Positions 1 through 8,881 of a stretch of 64,000 nt of DNA are shown here, piece after piece. Numbering within the stretch: the first letter of the stretch is position 1; each line of letters starts with the position of its first letter. The notes beneath the pieces were generated by a model. That model was not told where the DNA came from. It saw only the letters and a program-made list of their open reading frames with translations, and did no database searches. The stretch lies in assembly GCA_946407095.1 (NCBI GenBank), contig CAMJMR010000007.1, positions 1-64,000 on the forward strand, read 5' to 3'. Source of the stretch: an uncultured Selenomonadales bacterium. GTDB lineage: Bacteria > Bacillota > Negativicutes > Selenomonadales > Selenomonadaceae. A program made the position numbers and the translations under genes.

Positions 1-490
1 GCTTGAGCGAAAATCCAACCTAAGCTTTAATCGATTCCCAAAGCGTGAAAACGACAGGAGCCGTCGAGCAAAAAGGCTTTGACGCGGGAAAAAAACGAAA
101 GGAGTAAAACGTCAGATCGTCACCGACGATATGGGTTGCCTTTTATCGGTCGTGATTCACAAAGCGAATTTACACGACACAAAAATGGGATATTGGGTAG
201 CGGGTTTGGCGACTTTCGCCTATCCGACGTTGAAAAAGATATGCGGAGATGGCGGTTACCGTGGGACTTTCGTTTACGAAGCTCACAAATATTTTGGTTT
301 GCAAGTAGAGATAAGTAAGAAGTTAAAGCCGCACGGCTGGCAAGTATTACCAAAGCGGTGGATAGTAGAACGAACGTTTGCTTGGCTTAATCACTCTCGG
401 CGACTTAGCAAAGACTACGAGCTGACGGTTGCTTCTGCCGAGACCTTGATTAAGATTTCTCATATTCACACTTTGCTTAAACGTTTATGA
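1..490 (+). pseudogene. IS5-family (IS427-like) transposase, right-hand part, two frames
   Basis: Right part of an insertion-sequence DDE transposase; its left end lies before the window. Positions 33-95 read IDSQSVKTTGAVEQKG in one frame, and 95-490 continue in the -1 frame with TKGVKRQIV, the DGGYRG segment and WIVERTFAWLNHSRRL, which carries the catalytic Glu region. The frames join at seven A residues (89-95), an A_AAA_AAA slippery heptamer in exactly the register needed for -1 frameshifting, as known for many IS5-family elements. A TAA at 21-23 lies upstream in the first frame, so this copy may be inactive. No convincing terminal inverted repeat is visible after the stop at 488-490. The element sits inside the minus-strand PglZ-domain gene that runs up to it. 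Confidence 0.8.
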
Positions 491-1635
491 ACACTGATTC
501 TAAAATCTCTGCCGCGACGTTCTTGCCCGACAGAAAGTCTTTGTTGTTTTCGGTTACAGAAGGCAAATTGCAACGACCGACCCGATATTTGACCGAGAAG
601 TCGTTGGAAAGCGTTGCGAGGTCTGCCGCCAAAAAGTTAAGGTACTCCGCACCGAGCCCGTCGACGAATAAAAGCGCCGTTTCGGACGAATATTCTTCAC
701 TGACAACTTGATTGCGCGACTCTGGGGCGTAGAATCATCAACCGTTCGGCTTGAGAATTATTGGTCAAGATTTTTAACGCAAGTCGTTTGTCCGCCTGCC
801 GAGTCCTCTCAACAAAACTTTTAGGCGGCAGAATTTTCATGAGCGATAAAACTTCCCGTCGCTCGTTGCAGAATTCGTCAAAGAATTTCTCGTTGGCAAA
901 GGAAAAAATCAACTCGTAAATCTGGGTGACGAATTCTTCAGTCGAAGCCGATGCCTTAGCGCAACGAGCCAAGTAGCCGCTGTTTTGTAACTTGCACCAA
1001 AGCCACAATAACCATTGCTGAAAATTTTCGCGCTCGCCGAAATGTTTAAATGCAAGCGTGCTGAAAGTGTCAATCTTGAATTCTCTGCAGACCGCCAGCT
1101 TAAAACTGCCTGCCGTTGCGAGCACTTCAACAAGCCGTTGCCAATTCTCCTCGCTCCCGAAAGACCTTTTGAAGTCGGCAGGCAAGCCGTAACGGCAATG
1201 AAGCAAATCGTAGGCAGTGGCGATAACCGTCACGTCATCAAAAAATTTCTTGTCTTGCAAGTAGACGGCATTTTCGGTGTAGAAAATCGGCGAGGCATTG
1301 TACGACTTCTCCCAGCATTCCAAGTATTGTTTAAAGCCGTCGACGTGCTCGCCCGACATCTTGAGCCCCATGGATTTTTGAATTATCGTCAAAGAATAGT
1401 CGTCAACCACTTTTGCGGACGACAAGAGCAAACAGTTTTTTTGGCGCGGGTCTGTGATTTTCAGCGAAAGAAAGAAGCTTTTCAGCCTGTACATCAAAAA
1501 ATAGATTCGGCGCGAATAAACTTCGCTTTTGTGCAAATTCAACAGGAGGTTTACTTCCTGAGCCGCTTGGTCGGGATTTATACGCAGAAATTCCGAAAGC
1601 GGCAGGACGCAAATCGTTTGAGTTTCCTTTTGCAA
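491..1635 (-). pseudogene. PglZ-domain protein, frameshifted and truncated by the IS
   Basis: The upstream 300 residues (1635 down to about 740) are an unassigned helical N-terminal region. The frame then closes at 697, but a +1 shift near 740 opens FYAPESRNQVV followed by ALLFVDGLGAEYL and GRCNLPSVTENNKDF. These match the metal-binding VDG and PT/SxTE segments of PglZ domains (alkaline phosphatase superfamily), which are hallmarks of BREX and related systems. The frame ends at the IS stop near 488, so the C-terminal half of the domain is missing; it may lie beyond the IS, left of the window. No ATG is obvious; the start is a TTG at 1635 or later, overlapping the upstream PAPS-reductase gene by 58 bases. 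The PglZ identification is firm at motif level; family subtype is inference. Confidence 0.7.
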
Positions 1636-3974
1636 GTCATTACGTTTCCGGAATTTTTGTCTTTGTTCAGGAAAATGTTTTCTTGAATGCCCTTGTTGAA
1701 ATCTACGCGGAGGAAGTCGGGGTAATCGTTGGCAAGTCCCTGCAACAGCGGATTCAAAATTTCTTCGTCGAGTCCGAACAAGATTTTCGGGCTTAAGGCT
1801 TCGCGGTCGTCGTTATCAGCAAGAAAGTCTGTCAGCGTGAAGCTGTAGAGATTTTCCGAATGCTCAGCAAATTGATAGAGGCTGTAGAGAATCACGAGCG
1901 GTTCGGGGTCTTGCCGAGCGGTTCGCGTGATTGAAACGACCGTATTGCCTTTAAGCTCGCAAATGCCCTGCCCCAGCCCCGCGCCAATCGGCGAAGCGCG
2001 GAAGAGATTCTTCAGTGCAGTCAGCGCATTTCTCTTTGTCCGCGTCTGAATATCATCGCCGAGTAATTCCATCAAGGTTTCGTTGCCGACCGGCAAATTA
2101 AATTCGACCTTCCGGACGAAGAATTTTATCAGCGCGGACTTGTACGCCGCGTTCGTCCAGAAGAATCCCAAAAGCTTGAGACTTTCCGCGCCGAGAGATT
2201 GAAGCTTGTCCAGGTTCGCGGCAAAAGCTTTCTTGTCGTCCAACAAGCCGACTTCGCGTCCCCAGTTGCTGAAGCTCACGAACATTTTGGAGCCCATGCG
2301 GTCGTTATTCCAAAAGGTTTGCGGGCTCTCGAAAAGAATCTTTATCCACTCCGCCCGCAAGCCGAAAGACTTGTGATTATCGATACCTTTGACTTCCATT
2401 CCTTCAGCGTCTCCGCCGCATTTCAAAGAATCGGCCGCCAGACATCCGCCGTGCTTATTCAAACACCGGTAGCAGTGCCGACAATTTTTAATCTGCACAT
2501 CGTCAGCGGTTATCATTAAGGCACCGTGCAGACATTCTATCATACAATCGCGGCAGTTTCTACAATACGCCGTTTTGTTCAAAACTTTTTTCAGCAGGCC
2601 GAGGAATTTAATTTTTGTTTGGTCAAGAGTTGGCACGCGCAGGGAAATGATTTCTTTGTCGCCTTGAGCGTCGACGTTGAAAATTATCGACTCGCCCTCA
2701 TACTGCAGGGCAAATTTATTTTTGCCGACCTCGACAAAGTCGCCGAGCACGGGCAGCCACTTCCGCCACGAATAATTGGCGTTGGCGATGACGAAATCAT
2801 ATCGGTCGCCTTTTCTGAAGGACTCAATCTTTTTTCGGGCAAAAGTCAAAATCCTGCCGCCCGAACGTTTCTTCCAGCCCTGGTCGTTCAAATAGTCTCG
2901 CCATTGTTTTTCCGTCGTGAAACCTTTGTCTATCGTTTGCTGAAGGATCGTTATAAACGGCATAAGTTCATCGGGATAGAAATGGTTTTGCAAGCAGTCG
3001 TTCCAAGGCGAAGACATCGGGCAGAGCTTGCAACCGACGCGCGGCAACCCGTTTCGATAGCTCTGATTGAACGGCAACTTTGCCGAGAACAGGTATAGGA
3101 AAAGTTCGGCGGTCGTCCATTGGAGGATGGGATAAAAATTCAACTGCGCGGGATGCTTACGGCTCACAGAAATTTTGTCGTAAGTCGAACGCTTTTCGCT
3201 TTCCGCGGCTCGCACACCGATAAAAGCCATTGTCCGGACATTCTTCACGTCGGCAACGGGGCAGCGTCGACGGGCGGCAATGATTTCCTTGACCTTAAAA
3301 AGCGACGGGCTTGCCTTGTGGACAGAGCAACACCAGCGAATATTTCGGGCAGGCGGCCCCATGAACTTCCACGAGTCAAGGGCGTCGAAGGGGGCGCGAG
3401 CCGTATGCCATTTCAAATTGGAAAAGAGTTTCTTCGTTTCTTCGACCGTTTTATAAGTGTCGTTCAGTTCCATTGTCGTATCGCCGAAAATGACCTCGAA
3501 CGAATCGTGCGGCAACGCCCGCTGAACCAAGTCCAACATGACCGTCGAATCTTTGCCGCCGCTGAACGCCAGATAGAACAGGTCGACTTTGTTCCTGTAT
3601 GCCTTGAAGGTAGCGTAAATTTCCTTGAGGGTACGTTGAATCTGCCCGTTCATCAAGTTTTCGTTTTTGGCAATCATAGCTTGAACATCAACGGGCGACA
3701 GGGACAAATTCGGCGTGACGTTCTTGAGCGCGGGCAAGTCAAACAAATTGCCGCTCTGCGTTTCGGCAACGAGCTCACCGCGGTAAAAATAGCGGCGACC
3801 TTCAGCCCAACAGAGCGGCTCTTTTGATTTCGGAAATTGCCAACCAAAGTTTTTATCCAGTCCAAGAAAATCCAATTCTTCAAAGAAGACAGGGCGAATA
3901 TCTTTGTCAAACGGCGTTATTTTCGGTGTGAGATTATAACCGCCTGTCGCCGTGTCCCATTCATAAGCGTACAT
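1578..3974 (-). CDS. PAPS reductase-like protein with Fe-S cysteine cluster and DUF4007-like C-terminus
   Basis: 798 residues. A PAPS-reductase/adenine-nucleotide alpha-hydrolase domain carries the PP-loop SGGKDS at residues 138-143 and an IRWCCSVHK segment. Two cysteine clusters near residues 476 and 501 (CRNCRDCMIEC and CRHCYRC) look like a ferredoxin-type 4Fe-4S region. From about residue 535 (SFGLRAEWIK) the protein resembles DUF4007. PAPS-reductase relatives are found in DndC of DNA phosphorothioation and in BrxP of type 4 BREX; this length and architecture fit the latter better. It follows the sigma4-like remnant by 31 bases and overlaps the PglZ gene, so they were probably co-transcribed. 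The extreme C-terminus may be over-extended by a local frame change. Likely a nucleotide- or sulfur-handling enzyme; the actual reaction is unknown. Confidence 0.78.
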   Translation of the reverse strand: MYAYEWDTATGGYNLTPKITPFDKDIRPVFFEELDFLGLDKNFGWQFPKSKEPLCWAEGRRYFYRGELVAETQSGNLFDLPALKNVTPNLSLSPVDVQAMIAKNENLMNGQIQRTLKEIYATFKAYRNKVDLFYLAFSGGKDSTVMLDLVQRALPHDSFEVIFGDTTMELNDTYKTVEETKKLFSNLKWHTARAPFDALDSWKFMGPPARNIRWCCSVHKASPSLFKVKEIIAARRRCPVADVKNVRTMAFIGVRAAESEKRSTYDKISVSRKHPAQLNFYPILQWTTAELFLYLFSAKLPFNQSYRNGLPRVGCKLCPMSSPWNDCLQNHFYPDELMPFITILQQTIDKGFTTEKQWRDYLNDQGWKKRSGGRILTFARKKIESFRKGDRYDFVIANANYSWRKWLPVLGDFVEVGKNKFALQYEGESIIFNVDAQGDKEIISLRVPTLDQTKIKFLGLLKKVLNKTAYCRNCRDCMIECLHGALMITADDVQIKNCRHCYRCLNKHGGCLAADSLKCGGDAEGMEVKGIDNHKSFGLRAEWIKILFESPQTFWNNDRMGSKMFVSFSNWGREVGLLDDKKAFAANLDKLQSLGAESLKLLGFFWTNAAYKSALIKFFVRKVEFNLPVGNETLMELLGDDIQTRTKRNALTALKNLFRASPIGAGLGQGICELKGNTVVSITRTARQDPEPLVILYSLYQFAEHSENLYSFTLTDFLADNDDREALSPKILFGLDEEILNPLLQGLANDYPDFLRVDFNKGIQENIFLNKDKNSGNVMTCKRKLKRFASCRFRNFCV

Positions 3975-4005
3975 AAAAAAATCACCGATTTATTCGCTCA
4001 AAAGT

Positions 4006-5037
4006 TCAAACGCCCTGCCGCCTTCCAAAAAATTTCGGTAACTTCTTATTGCACAAGCCTTGCCCCTTAAGCCAATCGAAAATCTCCTTCTCGGAACGAA
4101 AAGGTTCTTTGCCATGCTCGGCGATTAGAATTTTCGTCAGGAAGGATTGAAAATCGTCTTCGACAAACGCCTCCGATAAGAAAATCGTCGACGAAAACTT
4201 TAGCGAGGTCGAAGGAATCTTCAATCGGTAAGGAGCGTTATCGGCAAGCGACACTACACTTTCCAACAGAAAACTGTTCCAGGACGTTTCAAGGCGAGGC
4301 AACCATTCGTAATCCTCAAAGGTCTGCGCCGCTTGCCAACCGTCATTCCGCGCAACGGCAGCCCGTATGCTTTCCACGACAGCAGAAACAATCTCGTCAG
4401 TGACGCCGATTGATTCGGGACGCATCAACCTGAATTCATCAACGCGAACAAAATCCGGACGCAAACTGTCAATTAAACACGTCCGCGCAACGTAATGAAT
4501 TCCGTGTTCCGCACAAATGCCGAGGAGGTTTTCAATTTTAATTTCTTCCATGCTCGCCAAGAGGGCAAGCAAGAATTTTCTGTTGTTAATGTCCTTGATG
4601 TCCGCCGCGGAAATGTACGAGCGCGAAAAATTGAACTCGTCTCCAAACATATACTGCAGGACGCCGAAAAGCTTATTGTGGTTTTGAATATCGTTGCGGG
4701 TCATGAAGTCGGCGAAATGCTCAAAGAACAAATCGAACAAGACACGCGAATTGACAGGCGTTGAGCAATTTCGGCGGAGGAAATTTTTTATAGGCGCAAA
4801 ATCTGCCTCGTTCAAGTTCAAACGTGTAGCATGAATTAACGTCCCGTCGCCGACCCGAACGACCGCAGGGCAACGAGCAATCAAAAAATCTATATTGCAA
4901 TCCTTGAAGGATATAAAATGTTCCTTAATCTCTTGCGTCGAGACTTCGCCGCGCTCGGAAACGAAACTGTCGAATTCCTTGCCCATGTCAATTTCGCTCG
5001 CCTTAGTCAGATAATCCTTGCGGAGCGTATAGGGCAA
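4006..5037 (-). pseudogene. C-terminal part of a broken alphaCTD/sigma4-like protein
   Basis: 343 residues if started at the ATG at 5037, but the same frame is open upstream to about 5150 and encodes plausible protein (SKALKDFLLGTQITNHYF). It joins the end of the preceding sigma4-containing frame by a single-base shift near 5105-5130, beside a T6 run. I therefore read it as the C-terminal third of one larger protein and not as a separate gene. It is predicted mixed alpha/beta with possible winged-helix repeats (GEVSTQEIKEHF), and no catalytic motif is recognisable. No ribosome binding site supports the ATG at 5037. Function is unknown; it is presumably a regulator of the defence locus. Confidence 0.6.
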
Positions 5038-5104
5038 GTTATGAAGCTTTATGGCGCCTTGCAGGAAGTAATGATTTGTGATTTGCGTGCCGAGGAGAAA
5101 GTCT

Positions 5105-6223
5105 TTAAGTGCCTTCGAAAATCTCCTTGTAAAAAATTGCCGTGCGGGCAGAGGAATCGATAAAATTTTTCACGCGTTCCATGATGTCCGACGATATGTG
5201 AACGAAGTCGGGATGAATGTACTTGCCGCGGTCGCAGAGGAATCCTACCGTGCCGATTTTCGCGTCGAGGTTACGTTGAGTGAGCGGCGTTTTCTCGTCG
5301 AAAATCTCTTGAAGATAACGCATGAACCGCGCATGAAAAGCTTCGTCGCCGATTTTATAGCCATTGGGAAATCGTTCCTTTAGAATATAGTTGCATTCGG
5401 CGGTTAAAGTTAATCTGTCGCGGTGGAAGATTTTCCCGCTATGTTTGTAAATTTTCGAGAGCTTAATCTTTAACAGTGCAGGAGAGTAGCCTTTTTCACG
5501 CGCCAAATTTATAACCGTTTCTTCGAAGAGCTTTTCTTCCAATATGTCAGGAAGGTCTTTAATCAAGTCATTTTCGTCAAGAACGGCTCTGGTAGCAAAT
5601 ACAAACGCATTGAGTTGCCTGTCGAAGTGAAAGACCTTGCTTGGCAATTTTGCTTTGGCGGCGAAGAACCAAAAGATTTCAGTGTCGACGATATCCAAAA
5701 AGCTCTTGGCGTCGCTAGATGTGAGGACAGTCTTTCCCTCCGTCAGCGCATGAAGGAAACAAACGACCTTCTTTGCATCGGTACCATAGCTATTGAATCT
5801 GTCGCCCGCTTTTGCTTCAAGCTGGCGAATTCTCTCGCGGGTTACACCGAATTCTCTTCCAATCTCTTCAAGAGTGTCTCCGTTGGCTCGCCGATACACA
5901 ATGTCAAACTCGCGCTTGTTCTTGAACAGAGCAACGACAATCCTTTTGGCACAAGCTCTCACGTCAAAATGAAGCGCGGCAACGAAATGCTTCAGCTTAT
6001 CGGCGTCAAAGTCAATCAAATCTTCGGAAAGACATTCAATCAACTCGGCAAGCGTCAAATCATTGGGCAAGGCGACTTCTAACCCGCAAGCCATAAGGAA
6101 AGGTCGTGCCCGTTTGCATTTGAGTTCATCGGGCAAATCGCGGAATAAGCTCTTCGTCTTTACAGAATCGGAGAACTTTTCAAACGCTGTGATTATCAAA
6201 TCAATCTGCGGGTTATGATTCAA
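5105..6223 (-). pseudogene. sigma-70 region 4-like HTH protein, middle part of a broken gene
   Basis: 372 residues from a TTG at 6223. Around residues 115-140 is a clear region-4 helix-turn-helix: GDTLEEIGREFGVTRERIRQ, the -35-reading module of sigma factors and the closely related HTH of other regulators. No region 2 is present, so this is not a complete sigma factor. The frame is continuous upstream across a single TAA (6242-6244) into the alphaCTD-like fragment, with FLRNAA between them, and downstream into the 4006-5037 frame by a one-base shift. No ribosome binding site precedes the TTG. The best reading is a single large DNA/RNA-polymerase-binding regulator that has decayed. Confidence 0.65.
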
Positions 6224-6241
6224 CGCCGCATTACGCAGGAA

Positions 6242-6385
6242 TTAATCAAGCCCTTCACTGGCAAGTCGCAATGCCTTCGCTCTCTTTTCCCGAAAGTAAA
6301 AAAAATCCTTCAACGTCGACAGCAGATTCTCCAAAGATTCTTTACCGAAATTTCTCAAGCTCAGAATTCGTTGGCGGGAAGCTTC
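6242..6385 (-). pseudogene. alphaCTD-like HhH segment separated from its 5' part by a mobile element
   Basis: This short open segment encodes EASRQRILSLRNFGKESLENLL and ends at TAA 6242-6244. The pattern resembles the helix-hairpin-helix of the RNA polymerase alpha C-terminal domain. Removing the 248-bp element at 6388-6635 with one copy of TA restores an uninterrupted frame from the 6638-7025 fragment (AELL joined to EASRQR). Confidence 0.6.
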
Positions 6386-6387
6386 TA

Positions 6388-6635
6388 GGGCGTGTTGGTA
6401 AATTAACAAAGACGTTGCAGGGGATGAGGGCGTGCATGGACGCGCGTTCGCCCACTCGAAACCTGGAAGGTTTCATAGCGGCACGAGCGACTTCGGGTAG
6501 CGCGGACATTGCGGCGGTGGTCGGTAAGACGCTCCACGCGCAGTGGTGGGTTTCTTTGCTACTTTCTTTGCCCAGACAAAGAAAGTAGATGCTAAACGAC
6601 GAATCGAAGGAACGATTTCATTTACCAACAGTCCC
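6388..6635. mobile_element. 248-bp MITE-like element with TA target duplication
   Basis: The ends are inverted repeats: GGGCGTGTTGGTAAAT on the left and, read inward from the right, GGGACTGTTGGTAAAT. Each end abuts a TA (6386-6387 and 6636-6637), the target duplication typical of IS630/Tc1-mariner-type transposition. In-silico removal of the element plus one TA restores the reading frame of the gene it interrupts. The interior has no transposase and contains a perfect hairpin, TACTTTCTTTG facing CAAAGAAAGTA, near 6560-6590. It is non-autonomous; the mobilising transposase is not in this window. Confidence 0.75.
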
Positions 6636-7025
6636 TAAAAGCTCGGCAAGTGTTCTGTAACCACCGGAACTTAGACGATTCTGAACGCGAACATTAAAAT
6701 CCATTTCAGCAATTAAAACGTCCTTATATTGTGAAGTGTTGACGACGCCGAATTCTTCGCCAAGAGAATTGTTCGTCTCATCGAGCTTATCGGGAACATC
6801 TTGCGACAGAATCCTTCTGGCAGAGTTCTGTTCTTGAAAATCAAGCAATTTCTTTATCTGCTCAACTTGCTCACGCGGCACGGAATATTCAGCGCGATAA
6901 GCAATGAAGTCTTCTCTGTTTAATTCGTCAACAAACCTCTTCCCCGATTCTTTACAGTACCTAAGAAAATCTTCATGTCCGAATAATCTTTCTTCGATAA
7001 AGTTGTTGCGTTGCAAGAATACCAT
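6618..7025 (-). pseudogene. 5' fragment of alphaCTD-like regulator
   Basis: The displayed frame gives 135 residues, but its last few codons (after AELL) lie inside the mobile element, so the genuine gene portion is about 6638-7025. The segment NVRVQNRLSSGGYRTLAELL is an alphaCTD-type helix-hairpin-helix, the first of two in this gene. No good ribosome binding site precedes the ATG at 7025, and the upstream sequence (VEEWEKH in another frame) looks protein-like up to a further TGTTGGTAAA motif at 7070, so the true N-terminus has probably been lost. Together with 6242-6385, 5105-6223 and 4006-5037 it forms one disrupted gene. Confidence 0.55.
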
Positions 7026-7864
7026 CCTAACTTCTGTGTTTTTCCCATTCCTCGACGCTGGCGGCGACTGTTGGTAAAGAAAGGCGGTGCGTATGTCCGC
7101 GCGGCGGTGCGCGGATATGCGCGGTAATCACTTAACTGAATTAACCTTTCTTTGACGGCACAGACAACTTCGGGTAGCGCGAGCAACTTCAGCAACGAAG
7201 ACTCGACGCATTTTTCGTGCAAGCATAAAGTATTTTTATTGCGGCATCCTTTTTAAAGGAATCAATTGTGCTTGCGGGTGCATTGTCCCGTGTGAATGCA
7301 ACACCCGAATAAAATCTTCCTTTGACACTCGGTTATAGTTTCGCTTTGGTCTTCGTGCCGCTTGCCGTAGTTGTCGTTGTCATAATCGGGAATGTGCTTT
7401 TTCAGAAATAATCTGCCAATTATAACGCCAGCAAGCTCGCGCCATTTCGGCAAATTTAATAAGCAACACCAACATTTTACCATTAACCGCGACGATTTTA
7501 GCATTACGAATTAACTCTGTCAAAATAAAAAAGCGCTCGGTCTTTGGGACTAGCGCAACGTTGTATTTGCAGCAGGGCGGTCTGCGTATTGCTTTCGAGG
7601 AACTCATTCACACCTTGGAAATCCTAAACTACTGTCTTGGTTTCTATCGCATTGACGGCAAGAGGCGGGCGCGATTTTGTCGTGCTCACCAAGTCGATTT
7701 GCGTGATCACACCGGCACCGCGTCCGGTTTGTGTCGGGCATCTTTTTAGACCGAATACCCGCGACGGATTCATTTACATGCTTAATGGCGGAGCGATTGC
7801 CGCCTCCGCGGCACGGGCGTCTTCAACGACAATTACATTTGGGCGGCGTTGGTCGTGACGTTAG
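7026..7864. other. Gap of about 840 bp with decayed sequence
   Basis: No gene here is convincing on either strand. It holds a TGTTGGTAAAG motif (7069-7079) like the end of the nearby mobile element, and ACTTCGGGTAGCGCG shared with that element's interior. A hairpin that could terminate leftward transcription lies at 7521-7556. There are several small frames, including an 80-residue Cys-containing one (7262-7504, minus) and a 49-residue one starting with ATG (7624-7773, minus); none has a good ribosome binding site. I read the gap as debris between the intact operon and its broken distal genes. Confidence 0.5.
7521..7556 (-). terminator. Rho-independent terminator candidate, leftward
   Basis: Read on the minus strand, an imperfect stem GCGCTAGTCC / GACCGAGCGC closes an AAA-type loop and is followed by a T-rich run (TTTTTTATTTT). 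It lies 300 bases after the coiled-coil gene and could end the main operon. Confidence 0.55.
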
Positions 7865-8860
7865 TCAACGTTCCGCCTCTCTAAAAATTTTGTCTATGTC
7901 GGTGTAGACTTTAAGGAAGTGATTTATGCCGCGCACATACGTCACAACTTTTTTGTGAATCGACGGGTTCCAAGAATTCAATGCCATAGCATCGTTGGCA
8001 TTAAGTTTTGATTCTTTGACTGCGTTGTACATCTTGGCATTTTCGTCGTCAGAAATGAGATCGTAGATTTTCTTGCAGAGGTCTTCAAAAAAGGTTTCGT
8101 TGGACGACACTTTGGCAGGTATCATGACGGCAGTCGGCGGTTCGGGCGGCACACTTGCCCTGCTGACGGACTCCTCAATCTTTTGCAACCTGTCGCTAAG
8201 TTTTTCGCAGAGCGAATCAACCGCAAGCGTAATATCAGACTTTTGACGGGCGTCAATGCCGTGCACCGCGTCCGTCAAATTTTTTGTTGTGGTGCTTACT
8301 TCTCGACACGTTATCAGAAATTCCCGCTCAAGTGCCAAAGCGTCGCTTATCCGCTTGTCGAGTGCCGTTTTGATGTTTTCAAAATTGGCGGCTGCCGCGT
8401 CAGCGGTCTCGCGTATTTTTTCGTCGCAACTGTCGAGCCGTGTAAGGTTTTCCGTCGACTTCTTCAGCAACTCATTCAGCGTGGCGTCGGCGGAAAATTT
8501 TTTCAGATTCTGCCGTGTTGTCTCCAGCTTGTCGCATTGACTGAGCAATTCGCTGACCTTTTGCTCCAAACCCGTCATAACATCCGCAAGCCGTTTTATT
8601 TCGTCGAGATTATCGAAAGTTTTCTGCTGACTTTGTGCAAATGTGTAGCGGTACATGGCTTGCCGCGCTCCACGCAACTTTTGCAATGAGGCGTTGACTT
8701 CTTTCAAGTCGTCGTCTATCTCGTCGGCAAAATCGGCTTCGGCACTTTCCTTCGCGATGGGCAGAACGTCTGCTCTTTCTTCAAGTCGACTCAACGACTC
8801 CGATAAAGTTTGCAATCTGCCCGCCACGCGATTCATGGTTTCGTTTACAAGTTCGCTCAT
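7865..8860 (-). CDS. Coiled-coil protein of the defence operon
   Basis: 331 residues with a strong ribosome binding site (AAGGAG, 8 bases before ATG). Residues about 1-240 are heptad-rich helices (VAGRLQTLSESLSRLEE, KRLADVMTGLEQKVSELL), a long coiled coil. The C-terminal 80 residues (FFEDLCKKIYDLI onward) form a compact helical tail. There is no signal peptide, membrane segment or catalytic motif. It is the last intact gene of the operon, 21 bases after the McrC-like gene, so it is probably a structural or adaptor subunit that pairs with the coiled coil of the McrB-like motor. Family not recognised. Confidence 0.7.
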   Translation of the reverse strand: MSELVNETMNRVAGRLQTLSESLSRLEERADVLPIAKESAEADFADEIDDDLKEVNASLQKLRGARQAMYRYTFAQSQQKTFDNLDEIKRLADVMTGLEQKVSELLSQCDKLETTRQNLKKFSADATLNELLKKSTENLTRLDSCDEKIRETADAAAANFENIKTALDKRISDALALEREFLITCREVSTTTKNLTDAVHGIDARQKSDITLAVDSLCEKLSDRLQKIEESVSRASVPPEPPTAVMIPAKVSSNETFFEDLCKKIYDLISDDENAKMYNAVKESKLNANDAMALNSWNPSIHKKVVTYVRGINHFLKVYTDIDKIFREAER

Positions 8861-8881
8861 AAAATTTTCTCCTTAGAAGTA

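Noticed and set aside
487..711. 74-residue plus-strand frame after the transposase
   Set aside because: It lies antisense to the PglZ active-site region, which has clear protein motifs on the minus strand.
5037..5037. ATG at 5037 as the start of an independent gene
   Set aside because: No ribosome binding site, and the frame is protein-like upstream of it, joining the sigma4 frame by one base.
7561..7858. Two plus-strand frames in the gap before the coiled-coil gene
   Set aside because: No ribosome binding site, no recognisable domain, and they overlap debris and a leftward terminator.
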